Shown here one piece after another: positions 51,224 to 61,285 of a DNA stretch of 64,000 nucleotides (the stretch's first letter is position 1; every line of letters begins with the position of its first letter). The notes beneath the pieces were generated by a model, which worked only from the letters and a program-made list of their open reading frames with translations, was not told the origin of the DNA and ran no database searches. The translations under genes and the position numbers were made by a program. Origin of the DNA: CAXBBB01 sp963841855 (GTDB lineage: Bacteria; Bacteroidota; Rhodothermia; Rhodothermales; BA12); contig CAWJEJ010000002.1 of NCBI GenBank assembly GCA_963841855.1, forward strand, positions 65,564 through 129,563. Reading direction: 5' to 3'.

Positions 51224-51277
51224 CACCATGACCGCCACGCTCACCGTCGCCACCATGACCGCCACGCTCACCGTCGC
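51224..51277 (+). repeat. 27-bp exact tandem duplication at the sigma-factor start
   Basis: CACCATGACCGCCACGCTCA then CCGTCGC occurs twice in direct succession and gives two in-frame ATGs (51228 and 51255), each followed by TATLTVA. Confidence 0.95.
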
Positions 51278-51842
51278 CGATACGACGCGGCTGCTCGTCG
51301 CCTCGCAGTCTGGAGATGCGGCCGCCGACCACGCGCTGACGCCCGCCGTCTACGACACGCTGCGCCGCATCGCCAGCAGCTACCTCAGGCGCGAGCGCGA
51401 CGACCACACGTTCTCGACGACCGACCTGGTACACGAAGCATATATCCGCTTAGTCGACCAGACGCAAGCCGACGACAAGACGCGCGCTCATTTCGTCGGG
51501 ATTTCGGCGCGCGTGATGCGGCAGGTGCTCGTCGACTACGCGCGCAGGCGCAACCGGGGCAAGCGCGGCAGAGGCGTTGCAGACGCGCGGCTGGACGACG
51601 TGGCGACGATTCCCGACCACAAAGGCCAGACGTCGCTCGACCTGGCGCTCACCGTCGATCAGATGTTGGGCCACCTCGAAGCGCGTAGTCCCAGACTGGC
51701 ACGCGTCGTCGAGTGCCGCTTTTTCGGCGGGCTGAGCAATGAGGAAACCGCGCGCGTGCTCGGCCAATCCGCCCGCACCGTCCAGCGCGACTGGATCAAG
51801 GCGCGCGGCTACCTCTCGGTCTTACTCGCCGACGCGGCGTGA
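51228..51842 (+). CDS. ECF-type RNA polymerase sigma factor (TIGR02999-like)
   Basis: This 204-residue protein (195 from the second ATG) directs RNA polymerase to specific promoters. Region 2 spans about 25-110: TLRRIASSYLRRERDDHTFS then TTDLVHEAYIRLVD then RAHFVGISARVMRQVLVDYA. Region 4 spans about 140-200: LEARSPRLARVVECRFFGGL then SNEETARVLGQSARTVQRDW. The FFGGLS block and LVHEAYLRL-type motif mark the TIGR02999 group, which commonly sits beside Ser/Thr kinases. Its stop overlaps the kinase start (GTGA), so the kinase probably controls it or shares its signal. Confidence 0.93.
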   Translation: MTATLTVATMTATLTVADTTRLLVASQSGDAAADHALTPAVYDTLRRIASSYLRRERDDHTFSTTDLVHEAYIRLVDQTQADDKTRAHFVGISARVMRQVLVDYARRRNRGKRGRGVADARLDDVATIPDHKGQTSLDLALTVDQMLGHLEARSPRLARVVECRFFGGLSNEETARVLGQSARTVQRDWIKARGYLSVLLADAA

Positions 51843-54661
51843 CTAATTCAGCGCCGGAGTGTCGCCGGACGGGCGGAAACGACGCATACCCCCTTGAACA
51901 GCGCCTCCTTCCCATGCTCCACGCCTCGCTCCTCGACCGTTTCGCCGAAGTCGATCTGCTGGTGGACGGCTTGATGGACCTGACCGTGCTGGAGCAGGAC
52001 GCCCGCCTTTCGACGTTGGAGGATGCCGCTCTGGCCCGCATGGTACGCGACGTGCTCTCGGCCTCGCAGGCGGACACGCTCGATCTGGCCGCCGAGCATC
52101 TGCCCAGGCTCGAAGCGTCTGCCGAATTGGATGAAGACGCGCGCAGCAAGAGTGGCGACCGGGTCGGCGCGTGGGAGTTGGGCAGCGTGCTGGGCGAAGG
52201 CGGCATGGGCGTCGTCTACGCGGCACATAGGGCCGACGGCGCCTACGAGCAGCGCGCCGCCGTCAAGTTCGTCCGCCTGAGCGCGTCGCCCGACGCGCAG
52301 CGCCGCTTCGAGCGCGAGCGGCGCCTGCTGGCTCAGGTTGAGCACGCAGGCGTGGCGCGCGTTTTGGACGGCGGCGTGACCGACGCAGGTGATCCGTTTC
52401 TCGTCATGGAATACGTCGACGGCGAGCCGATCACGCAGTGGGCCGACGCGCGGCGGTTGTCAATCCGGCAGCGGATCGGGCTGATGCAGCAGGTGTGCGC
52501 CGCCGTCTCCCACGCGCACAGCAGACTGATCGTGCACCGCGACGTGAAGCCGTCGAACGTGCTCGTGACAGACGGCGGAACGCCCAAACTGCTCGACTTC
52601 GGCGTGGCGACGCTGGCCGAGGGCGACGACGAGTGGGTCACGCAGCACGCCGCCCCGCTGACGCCGTCGTACGCATCGCCCGAGCAGATCCGGGGCGAAG
52701 GGGCGACGACGCAGTCGGACGTGTACGCGCTCGGAGTTTTGCTCTACGAATTGCTCTGCGGCGCGCGTCCCCACGCTGGGGCCGACCGCCACACGCTGAC
52801 GACATCGGTGCTCACACGCGACGCACCTCGCCCATCGAACCGGGTCACCGCCAAAGCCGCCGACGCGCGCGGCACGACGGCCAAGCGGCTGCGCGCGTCG
52901 CTACGGGGCGATCTGGACGCGATCTGCCAGCGCGCCGTAGCCCGAGAACCCAGTCGCCGGTACACATCGGTCCAGGCGCTTGCCGACGATCTGACGCGGC
53001 ACCTTGACGGGCAGACCGTCAGCGCTCGCCCGCCTTCGCCCGGCTACCGCGCACGCATGTTCGCCCGCCGCAACCGGACCGGCGTCGCGTTCGCCATCCT
53101 GGCACTCGTCGGCATTCTGCTGTTCGTAGGTGTCCTCATCGACCGCCAGGACAAACTGACGACTGCCCTCGCCACGGCGACGCTAGAGCGCGACAAAGCC
53201 ACCGAAGTGAGTCGCTTCCTGGCCGACCTGTTCGCCGACGACGCCGACGTGCGCAACGCCCGCACGCGTGATATGTCGGCCCTCGACATGGTGCGCCGCG
53301 GCGCCGCCCGCATCGACACCGCGCTCGCCGCTCAGCCCCACGTTCAGGCCGATCTGCAGCACGAACTGGGCCGCATCCTCAAAGACCTGGGCGCCTACGA
53401 CGAATCGATCGTCCTCCACCAGCGCGCCCACGACACCCGCGCTCGCCTCTTCGGTCCGGCCGACGTGCGGACGGCGCGCAGTCTGCGCGAGATGGGCATC
53501 GCGTTCCAGCGCGCCGGGCGCTTCGCCGAAGCCGACTCGGTCCTGCGCATCGCTCACGGCATCTTTCGTAGCACGCTGACGCCTCCCGACTTCGACTTGG
53601 CGCAGAGCTACAACGAGTTGGGCATGGTCGCGCTCGACCGCTCGGATTATGCCGCTGCCGAGACGCTCTTCGCCGCCTACCGCGATCAGCACGAGCAGAT
53701 GAGCGGTCCGGTCAGCGATCCGATTGCGCGCTCGCTCAACCAGAACGGTTTGGTCCTGGCCGAACTGGGACGCCCCGACGAGGCGCTTCCCATGCTGCGC
53801 GAGGCGCTGCGCGTCTGGGACATCGTGCATGGGCCGGGCAATGAGCGCTCGTCGGCGGCGCTCAATAACGTCGGCTATGCGCTCGGCGGCATGGGGCAGC
53901 TCGACTCGGCGTACCACTATCTCGACCGCAGCCTCCAGGTCAAGCGGCAGGTTTTCGAGGGCGACCATCCGTCCGTCGCGTCGCAGATGCTCAACGTGGG
54001 CGCCAACCGGATGCTCGCGCGCGACTACGCGCAGGCCGATAGTCTGCTCACCGCGTCGCTGGCGATGTACGAGCGGACGGTCGGGCCGGGCCATCGCAAG
54101 GCGCTCCAGACGCTTTCGTTCGTCATCCGCAACCGGACGCGCATGGGCGACACCCGTCCGGCCCAGACGATCGCGCTTCTGGACACGCTGATGGCGCGGC
54201 AAATCGTCGCCCTGGGAGATGATCACGTCGACGTGGCCTCGACCTACCGCACGCGCGCCCGCGCCCATGCCGACGCCGGAGACTATGGCCGCGCCCTGGC
54301 CGACATCGACCGCGCCATCGAGCTGGCTCGCGCCCGAGTAGGAGAGTTGCACGCCCGCGTCCGCGACTATACGCGCGTCCGGGCGCGCATCCATGGACAG
54401 TTCGCACGTTACGACCGCGCCGAAGCCGACTTCGCGACTGTCGTCCGTCTGACCGAGGCGGCAGGCGCGATCGAGTCGGATCCCAACTTTCACGCCCGCA
54501 CGCTGTGGGACCGCAGCGGGATGCGGATGCAGTCGGGCCGCGCAGCCGAGTCGCTGCCGGACTTGCGCGACGCGGCTCGGCTGTGGGGCGAGTTGGGCAA
54601 TGCGCGTTCGGTCGCTGATGTGGAGGCGCGGATTGCCGAGATCAGAGCGGGTCGCAGCTAA
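51839..54661 (+). CDS. Membrane Ser/Thr protein kinase with TPR sensor domain
   Basis: This 940-residue kinase starts at the GTG at 51839, overlapping the sigma stop. Residues about 112-390 are a complete Hanks kinase: GEGGMGVVYAA (119-129), Lys143, catalytic HRDVKPSN (233-240), DFGVA (253-257) and SYASPEQ. A single helix at about 413-434 (TGVAFAILALVGILLFVGVL) crosses the membrane. Residues about 475-935 are tetratricopeptide repeats (LGRILKDLGAYDESIVLHQR, REMGIAFQRAGRFAEADSVL, NNVGYALGGMGQLDSAYHYL) that should lie outside the membrane and sense or bind partners. Together with the ECF factor it forms a typical sigma-kinase pair. Confidence 0.93.
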   Translation: MTNSAPECRRTGGNDAYPLEQRLLPMLHASLLDRFAEVDLLVDGLMDLTVLEQDARLSTLEDAALARMVRDVLSASQADTLDLAAEHLPRLEASAELDEDARSKSGDRVGAWELGSVLGEGGMGVVYAAHRADGAYEQRAAVKFVRLSASPDAQRRFERERRLLAQVEHAGVARVLDGGVTDAGDPFLVMEYVDGEPITQWADARRLSIRQRIGLMQQVCAAVSHAHSRLIVHRDVKPSNVLVTDGGTPKLLDFGVATLAEGDDEWVTQHAAPLTPSYASPEQIRGEGATTQSDVYALGVLLYELLCGARPHAGADRHTLTTSVLTRDAPRPSNRVTAKAADARGTTAKRLRASLRGDLDAICQRAVAREPSRRYTSVQALADDLTRHLDGQTVSARPPSPGYRARMFARRNRTGVAFAILALVGILLFVGVLIDRQDKLTTALATATLERDKATEVSRFLADLFADDADVRNARTRDMSALDMVRRGAARIDTALAAQPHVQADLQHELGRILKDLGAYDESIVLHQRAHDTRARLFGPADVRTARSLREMGIAFQRAGRFAEADSVLRIAHGIFRSTLTPPDFDLAQSYNELGMVALDRSDYAAAETLFAAYRDQHEQMSGPVSDPIARSLNQNGLVLAELGRPDEALPMLREALRVWDIVHGPGNERSSAALNNVGYALGGMGQLDSAYHYLDRSLQVKRQVFEGDHPSVASQMLNVGANRMLARDYAQADSLLTASLAMYERTVGPGHRKALQTLSFVIRNRTRMGDTRPAQTIALLDTLMARQIVALGDDHVDVASTYRTRARAHADAGDYGRALADIDRAIELARARVGELHARVRDYTRVRARIHGQFARYDRAEADFATVVRLTEAAGAIESDPNFHARTLWDRSGMRMQSGRAAESLPDLRDAARLWGELGNARSVADVEARIAEIRAGRS

Positions 54662-54785
54662 GTCTTTGCGGGGTCAGCAGATAGCTGTTTCTCATTTTTT
54701 GTGGATCGCCGAAAAAAGTGGTGGTGTGGTGTCGCGAGTCGAACGAAAACGTCGCATTCTCTGGTAGCCCACCCCCTGCTTCGTT

Positions 54786-57700
54786 ATGTGCTTGCTTCGC
54801 CTCAGCATTCTTGCCCTTGTTCTAACACTCGTTCCTGCGGCACAGGCGCAGCGGATCATGGTCACCACGACAGCCGACGGCGGAAACGGCTCGCTCCGCG
54901 CTGCGCTCGAAGCCATCGCCAGTCCATCCGGAAACGCCAACGATCAGCCGATCGGCTATATCACGTTCGCGCCGAGTATGACCGGTCAGACGATCCGCCT
55001 GAACAGCGAACTCGTCGTCAATCCGGGCACGTGGGTCAACGTCAGTGCCAGCGACCTGAGCGCTCCGGTCACCATTGACGGGCAGGGGCGGACGCGCATC
55101 GTGCGCGTGGCGACGCGGTGCGCGGGAGGCCGCAACCCGTTCGACTTCTGCTTCGGGCAGGCGCACGATACCAGGCTGACGCTTACCAGCATGATCCTCA
55201 CGGGCGGAAGAGCCGCGGATGGGCACCGAGGTGGCGGGTTGAACAGCGTCGATTAGCAGCGGCAGGCGGGCGACGGCGGCGCGATCCACATCGACGAGCG
55301 GGGCACGGTGCAGCTGAACGGCGTTACCCTGCGCAACCACCGCGCCGGGCGAGGCTACGACGGCTTGAATCCTGTCTGTACGGCATTCAACGGAAGATGC
55401 GGCGGATACAACTCCAATTACTCAGGCACAGCGGCCGAGCACAGCGGCCGAGCACAGCGGCCGAGGCGGAAACGGCGGCGCCATCTTCAACCGTGGAACG
55501 CTCACGATTACCAACAGCCTGATCGAAAACAGCGCGGCCGGCCGGGGCGGCGACACGCAGGAGTCGAGCAACCAGAGCTGGAACATCCGCCACACCGATT
55601 ACCCCACGCGCGAGCAGGACCCGGCCTACCTGGGCGGCAACGGTGGCAGCGGCGGCAATGGCGGCAATGGCGGCGCGATCTACAACGGCGGCGCGCTTAC
55701 CCCCCCTCGGCTCGGGCTACCTGCTCGCGTCCGGATCGCCCGGCATCGACGCCGGAGACAACGCGCTCGCCGCCGGCATCGCGACTGACCTCGACGGCAA
55801 CCCGCGCATTACGGGGCAGGCCGCGACCGGCGAGGCGCGCGTCGACCTGGGTGCGTTCGAAACCGACGGACCGCTCGGCCAATCAGCCGCCGACCTCCTC
55901 GTCACCACGAACGACGACGCCTGGGACGGCGTCTGCGATGCGGCGCACTGTTCGCTCCGAGAAGCGCTCTACCTCGATCCCGCCGACGGCAGCATAATCG
56001 GCTTCGACCCGAGCCTCGACGGCGCCACGATCACGCTCACGTACGCCGACTACTCCGTCTGGCCCCGCGAGGGGCTGGGGCTCGTCGCATACGGAGCGTC
56101 CAACATCTATACCGGCGAGCCTTACGGCGACGACCTGACCATCGACGCGTCGAACCTGTCGAGCGGCATCACCATCGACGGCAACGGCGCCGACAATGTG
56201 CTACTGTTCAAGGGGGGCAATACGCTGACGATCAAAAACGTGACCCTGACGGGCGGGAAGAGAGGGTTGTATGTCGAGAACGATAAGGTGGTGTTCGTCG
56301 ATGGCCGGATTGCGGACAATGATCCGCTCGCGTCGGACGAGAGTGGCGGCGGCGTGCACATCGCGAGCGGAGCAGACAAAAACGCCGAACTGGTGCTGAT
56401 TCGCTCGCTCGTCGAGAACAACACAGCGGGCGGACGCGGTGGCGGCATCCACGTAGTCGGCTCGCTGACGACTTTCCACAGCACGATCCGCGGCAACGTG
56501 ACCAACAGCGGCGAAGGCGGCATCTCCGCTGCGGGCAGCAACGCAATGGTGCTCCTCAACAACAGCCTGATCGTGGGCAACATCGTCAACGCTACACTCG
56601 AATTCGGCGACCCGTCGGTGCGTGGTGGGGGCATCTTTATCCAGCAAGCCGAACTGAGCCTAGTGGGGTCGACGGTCGCGCGCAACGAACTGCGCTCGCC
56701 TGACCTGAAAGACGATCAGGGGAGCAGCAGCGGAGCCGGAGTGTACGTCATGCACCTCGGCGAGATCACCGAGATCCGAAACTCGGTCTTCGCCGACAAC
56801 CGCTACGACACCAAGCCGTTTGGGCAACCTGTCCGGCGCGAGACCGGCGAGGACCTCTACTTGCACCCGAACCGCGTCTCGCAACTGGACGCCTCGCACG
56901 TCAACCTCGTGCAGCACCACGCCATCCTGAGCCGAGGCAATCCCGTCACTCTACCCGGCGTGCTCGTGGCCGATGCACCGCTCACACCCGCGTTCCGTCT
57001 CGGATCTGGATCGGCCGGACGAGGTGCCGGGCCGTTCCTCGGGCCGTACCAAGCCGTCGCCACGCCGTTTGCCAATGCGGCCGCTCAAACGCACGGCGTC
57101 AACCCGCTGCTCGATCTGGCCGGAACCGAGCGCTCGCCCAATCAGACGGCCGTCGACCTGGGCGCGTACCAGTCGAGCGCGGTCAACGCACAGTCTTTCG
57201 CCGTCACCGGACAGGTGCGCGACGGCAGCACCACCGCTGGCCGGGGTGCGCGTGACCGTCGTCTCTACGCTGCCCGCGAGTATCGGCGGCGGCGTAGAGA
57301 CGGTCTTCGACGGCGTCACGGATGCGTCCGGCAGCTTCTCGGCACCAGGTATCAGCCGGTTTGCCGAGCGGGTCGAAGTCAGCGTCTCCAAGCTGGGCCA
57401 CCGCTTCGCACCGCGCCGCATCACACTCCCCACGATGACGCGCGACGAGGAGTTGCTCTTCCTCACGACGCAACTCGCCGAAGACGTGGACACCGAGGTC
57501 GAGCAGACCGCGACGGTTTCGGCAGGCCAGCCCACCACGACCGACCTCTCGGGCGTGACCGGAATGGGTGCCGGAGCCCAACTGACGTTCCCCGCCGGAG
57601 CCGTCCAGAGCGCGACGCCGATCCAGGTGGGCCGCTTCACCAGCCTGCCCTCGACCGCGCCCGCGCTCGGACCGATGCTCTTCCTCGGACCGACCGGCAC

Positions 57701-58493
57701 GACGTTCGACCAGCCCGTCACCATCCGCATCCCTGTTCCCAGCCCGCTGCCCGCTGGCGTGCTCACCGCAACCGGCCTGTCGATCATCCGCTTCGACGAA
57801 AAGACCGGCATCTTCGAGGCGCTGCCGACGACGCTGGAAGGTGGCATGCTGGTCACCACGACGACACGCTTCTCGGGCTACGGCGCGGGAGCGGGCGGCG
57901 TGCTGCCGGTCGAACTCGTCTCGTTCGACGCCACGCTCCAGGGCAACGCTGTTGTGCTTGCGTGGGAGACGGCGAGCGAGACCAACAACAGCGGCTTCCG
58001 CGTGCAAGCTCAACGCATCGAGAGCCTCGACGAACGTTTCGCCATCGACGGCGGCTTCGCCGATAAGGGTTGGGTCGACGGTATGGGCACGACGACCGAA
58101 GCGCAGTCCTATGGCTTCCGCGTCGAAGAACTGGAGCCGGGCCGGTACCTGTTCCGCCTGCGACAGGTCGACCTGGACGGTGCGTTCGAATTCAGCCCCG
58201 AAGTCGAGGTATCAGTCGAGGCCAATCGCGTGCTGCACCTCGCACAGGCGTGGCCCAACCCGATGCGCACGCGCGCCAAAGTCGGCTTCACCCTCCCACG
58301 CGACGGGCACGCGAGGGCCGAACTCTTCGACGTGACGGGCTGCCTAATCACGATCCTGACCGACGAGCGGCACGAAGCCGGACGCGTCCACACGCTCGAC
58401 CTGGACGGCAGCCGGATGGCGAGCGGCGTCTACCTCGTCCGCCTGACGTTCGAGGGCGAAGTCAAGACGCAGCGCGTCGTCGTAGCGCGGTAA
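54786..58493 (+). pseudogene. Broken CSLREA-type beta-helix surface protein with T9SS domain
   Basis: Pieces in order: signal MCLLRLSILALVLTLVPAAQ and ADGGNGSLRAALEA; an in-frame TAG at 55254; GGAIHIDERGTVQLNGVTL; a 13-base triplicate at 55427 that breaks the frame; RGGNGGAIFNRGTLTITNSL; a C7 run at 55700 that breaks it again; a long intact piece from LGSGYLLASGSPGIDAGDN through CDAAHCSLREALYLDP, a CSLREA motif, to about 57230; one more shift; then ASETNNSGFRVQAQ and a T9SS domain (AWPNPMRTRAKVGFTL, LFDVTGCLITIL). One stop and three shifts interrupt about 1230 codons. Confidence 0.8.
55427..55465 (+). repeat. 13-bp unit repeated three times
   Basis: CACAGCGGCCGAG occurs three times in a row. 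With two units the surrounding frames join (YSGTAAEHSGRGGNGGAIFN); with three the frame is lost. The unit length is not a multiple of three, so copy number acts as a frame switch. Confidence 0.9.
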
Positions 58494-58550
58494 TGTGGGC
58501 TGGCGCTCGCTCTAAACCGAACACACCTATCTCCTACTCGTTAGTCGGAA

Positions 58551-59150
58551 GTGGCTATCTATGACCCCATCGTTCCGCACTACGTCGAGTGGTACTTCCG
58601 CGCCCGCGCAGGCGACCCGGTGGCGGAGCGCTCCCTCGCGGATAGTGTATGTCGCGGATTCCGGATGAGCGTGGATCGTCAGTTGTCGTTTGAGCGAGAT
58701 GGATACTCCTTTTCGGTTCGGTCCATCATGGACTGGCATGCTTCCTCATACGCCCAATACTCGGCAGATAGATCGACTTCGAATTTGCGGGTGCGCGCGT
58801 TCTTCGCCCCCTATCTGCGCTCTGTCATGGAGCACCGGGCTGCGGAGATGCCAGGCGAATGGGATGACCCCGATGAAACCTGGCAGGACGTGCATCCCTC
58901 TCTCGCCAATACGACGATCGTCGCGCCTGCGATAGATGCGCTTCGCTCCATCGCACCGCTAGCTGCTCGCGTAGCGGATTGCCGGCTGTATGGAGGGCTC
59001 GGTCTCTACGACGAAGTGGCGCTGGCTCTCGACCGGCCCGAGTCGGACGTGCGTGCGGCATGGCGGCAGGTATGCGCGCACGTGCCGATTCCGAGATGGC
59101 AAAACGGCATCAACATCTCTTGTTACGACCCGAAGGCCACTCCCGAATAG
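58551..59150 (+). CDS. Degenerate ECF sigma-factor-like protein
   Basis: This 199-residue protein starts at the GTG at 58551. It shows the same order of elements as the TIGR02999-type sigma factor at 51228: YFRARAGDPVAERSLADSVC, then RQLSFERDGYSFSVRSIMDW (counterpart of RRERDDHTFSTTDLVHEAY), then RAFFAPYLRSVMEHRAAEM (counterpart of RAHFVGISARVMRQVLVDYA). The C-terminal helix-turn-helix is ALRSIAPLAARVADCRLYGG then LGLYDEVALALDRPESDVRA. Many conserved polar residues are changed and the linker is long, so DNA or core binding may be altered. It could be a specialised sigma factor, an anti-sigma decoy or a decaying copy. Confidence 0.6.
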   Translation: MAIYDPIVPHYVEWYFRARAGDPVAERSLADSVCRGFRMSVDRQLSFERDGYSFSVRSIMDWHASSYAQYSADRSTSNLRVRAFFAPYLRSVMEHRAAEMPGEWDDPDETWQDVHPSLANTTIVAPAIDALRSIAPLAARVADCRLYGGLGLYDEVALALDRPESDVRAAWRQVCAHVPIPRWQNGINISCYDPKATPE

Positions 59151-59154
59151 ACTC

Positions 59155-59493
59155 ATGCACTATCCCACGACTCCCGACGGCCGCTACTTCGCTCACAACG
59201 GCATCTTGTGGCGCACGACCAACCCCGACCTGCCCGAAGACGAGCGCAAACGCTTGACGAAAGACCTGATGTCCGCGCGGCGCGACGTGGGAGTAGCCAA
59301 ACGCGCAGGCGACGAAGCAGCCGAGAAAGAAGCGCGCAGCCGCGTCCACAATGCTAAAGTTGCCCTGGGCGAGCGCGGCCCGGCCTGGTGGACCGACGGC
59401 GCGCCCGACTACAACCGCCACGCGCCCAAAAACACGCCCTACGCCGAGTGGTACGCTGCCCTCCCCGATGGCGCCGACGATCCTAAGAAGTAG
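59155..59493 (+). CDS. Conserved small protein of unknown function
   Basis: This protein of 112 residues is predicted cytoplasmic. It begins MHYPTTPDGRYFAHNGILWR, followed by a charged helix (NPDLPEDERKRLTKDLMSAR, VGVAKRAGDEAAEKEARSRV) and a C-terminal signature (VALGERGPAWWTDGAPDYNR then NTPYAEWY). I recall this pattern from many bacterial genomes but know no assigned function. It begins 4 bases after the sigma-like gene and may be co-transcribed with it. The ATG at 59155 is the only sensible start. Confidence 0.8.
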   Translation: MHYPTTPDGRYFAHNGILWRTTNPDLPEDERKRLTKDLMSARRDVGVAKRAGDEAAEKEARSRVHNAKVALGERGPAWWTDGAPDYNRHAPKNTPYAEWYAALPDGADDPKK

Positions 59494-59560
59494 CCGCGTG
59501 CCGGTCGCTCGCTAGCCGGAAACCGCTGGGTTATCTTGCCTTCTCAACCCGACAACGCCG

Positions 59561-61285
59561 ATGGACGCCGACCTCACTTCGATTCAGAACGCCCGCTCTC
59601 TGGTCACCGCCGCCCACGCCGCTCAGCAGCAGTTCAAGACGGCGGATCAGGCCACCGTCGACCGCATCGTCAAGGCGATGGTCGACGCCGGAGCCGCCCA
59701 GGCCGAGCCGCTGGCCCGTCACGCGCACGAGGAAACCGGCTTCGGCCGCGTCGACAGCAAGACGGCCAAAAACCTGTTCGCGACCCAGACGCTGCACGAG
59801 CGGATGGCCGGAATGAAGACAGCAGGCATCGTCAAGAAAGGCGAATCGATCTGGGAAGTCGCTCACCCGATGGGCGTCGTCGCCGCCCTGGTCCCCTCGA
59901 CTAACCCCACGTCGACGGCAATGTACAAGGCGATCTTGTCGGTCAAGGCGCGCTGCGGGATGGTGATGAGTCCGCACCCGCGCGCGGCTGAGTGCTCGGC
60001 CGAAGCGTTGCGCGTCGTCGCCCACGCTGCGTACAAAGCGGGAGCGCCTCAAGGACTGCTGGGCTGCCTGGCACCCGTCACGATTGCGGGCACCAATGCG
60101 CTGCTCGACCACGATCTAACGAGCGTCATCCTCGCGACGGGCGGAAGCGCGATGGTCAAGGCGGCGTACCAGAAGGGCAAACCGGCGTATGGCGTCGGAA
60201 GCGGCAACGTCCCCGTTTTCGTCGACCGCAGCGCCGATGTCGAGGCCGCCGCCGAGCACATCCTGACGGGCGTCTCGTTCGACTGGGGCACGCTGTGTTC
60301 GACCGAACGCAGCGTCGTCGGCGACGAGCCGATCAGTCGTAAACTGCTGGCGGCGATGGCCGAGCGCGGAGGCCACGTCTGTTCTGGGGACGAGGTGGAG
60401 AAACTGCGCCGGCTAGTCTACTCCGACGGCCGGTTCAACGCGGATCAGGTCGGACAGTCGCCCCAATGGATCGCGCGCCAGGCCGGTTTCCGCGTGCCCG
60501 ACCAGACGCGCGCGCTGATCGCCGAGGTCGACGAAGTGGGCAAGGGCGAGCCGCTGTCGATGGAAACGCTCTCGCCGATCCTCAGCTTCTACCACGCCGA
60601 CGGCTGGCAGGCGGGCTGCGATCGGTGTATGCAGATCCTCCACTTCGGCGGACTGGGCCACACGCTGGGCCTGCACTGCACGTCCGAAACGGTGGCCGAG
60701 CAGTTCGCGCTCCAGAAGCCCGCCATGCGCATCGTCGTCAACACCACGACCGCGCTGGGATCGGTGGGCTACACGACAGATCTATTTCCCGCCATGACGC
60801 TCGGACCCGGAACGGTCGGCGGATCGATCACGAGCGATAACCTGTCGCCACTCCACCTCATCCACATCAAGCGCGTCGCATGGGGCGTGCGCCCGGCGCC
60901 TAAAGCAGAAGACGCGCCCAAGCAGCAAGCGCGCCGCACGTCCGCCGCACCTGCTCGCCTTGCGTCCGCCGCACCTGCTCGCCTTGCGTCCGCCGCACCT
61001 GCTCGCCTTGCGTCCGCCGCACCTGCGCGTCCTGCACCCGCCCCTCCTCCGCGCCCCGTCGCAGAGCCCAGCGGCGACGGATCGTGGATCGAAAAGATCG
61101 AAGCGCGTCTGCTAGCCCGAAGCGGCAACCCGGTTCGCAACGACAATCCGTCGGCGCACAAGTCTGCTACCAAGCCCGAGACGCGCGCAGTCGCCCAGTC
61201 GAGCGCAGCGCCCACTCCCCCGACGTCCGAGTTGCCACTCGACGAGTCGCGCGTCGAAGCGTTGATCTCCAAATTCCGGAAGTGA
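59561..61285 (+). CDS. Acylating aldehyde dehydrogenase with long C-terminal extension
   Basis: This 574-residue enzyme oxidises an aldehyde with CoA and NAD to an acyl-CoA, or the reverse. Residues 1-445 match the EutE/PduP/AdhE-N group: HEETGFGRVDSKTAKNLFAT, GVVAALVPSTNPTSTAMYKA, and catalytic Cys246 in SFDWGTLCSTERSVV. Residues 446-505 are Ala/Pro-rich with four APARLAS repeats from a 24-base tandem repeat. Two short amphipathic helices follow: GSWIEKIEARLLARSG (508-522) and LPLDESRVEALISKFRK (558-574). A linker plus terminal helix resembles microcompartment targeting peptides, but no shell gene is in the window. Its stop overlaps the next gene. Confidence 0.9.
   Translation: MDADLTSIQNARSLVTAAHAAQQQFKTADQATVDRIVKAMVDAGAAQAEPLARHAHEETGFGRVDSKTAKNLFATQTLHERMAGMKTAGIVKKGESIWEVAHPMGVVAALVPSTNPTSTAMYKAILSVKARCGMVMSPHPRAAECSAEALRVVAHAAYKAGAPQGLLGCLAPVTIAGTNALLDHDLTSVILATGGSAMVKAAYQKGKPAYGVGSGNVPVFVDRSADVEAAAEHILTGVSFDWGTLCSTERSVVGDEPISRKLLAAMAERGGHVCSGDEVEKLRRLVYSDGRFNADQVGQSPQWIARQAGFRVPDQTRALIAEVDEVGKGEPLSMETLSPILSFYHADGWQAGCDRCMQILHFGGLGHTLGLHCTSETVAEQFALQKPAMRIVVNTTTALGSVGYTTDLFPAMTLGPGTVGGSITSDNLSPLHLIHIKRVAWGVRPAPKAEDAPKQQARRTSAAPARLASAAPARLASAAPARLASAAPARPAPAPPPRPVAEPSGDGSWIEKIEARLLARSGNPVRNDNPSAHKSATKPETRAVAQSSAAPTPPTSELPLDESRVEALISKFRK
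60941..61036 (+). repeat. 24-bp tandem repeat inside the aldehyde dehydrogenase gene
   Basis: TCCGCCGCACCTGCTCGCCT then TGCG is repeated exactly three times, and a fourth altered copy follows. It encodes SAAPARLA units in the linker and keeps the frame. Confidence 0.92.
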
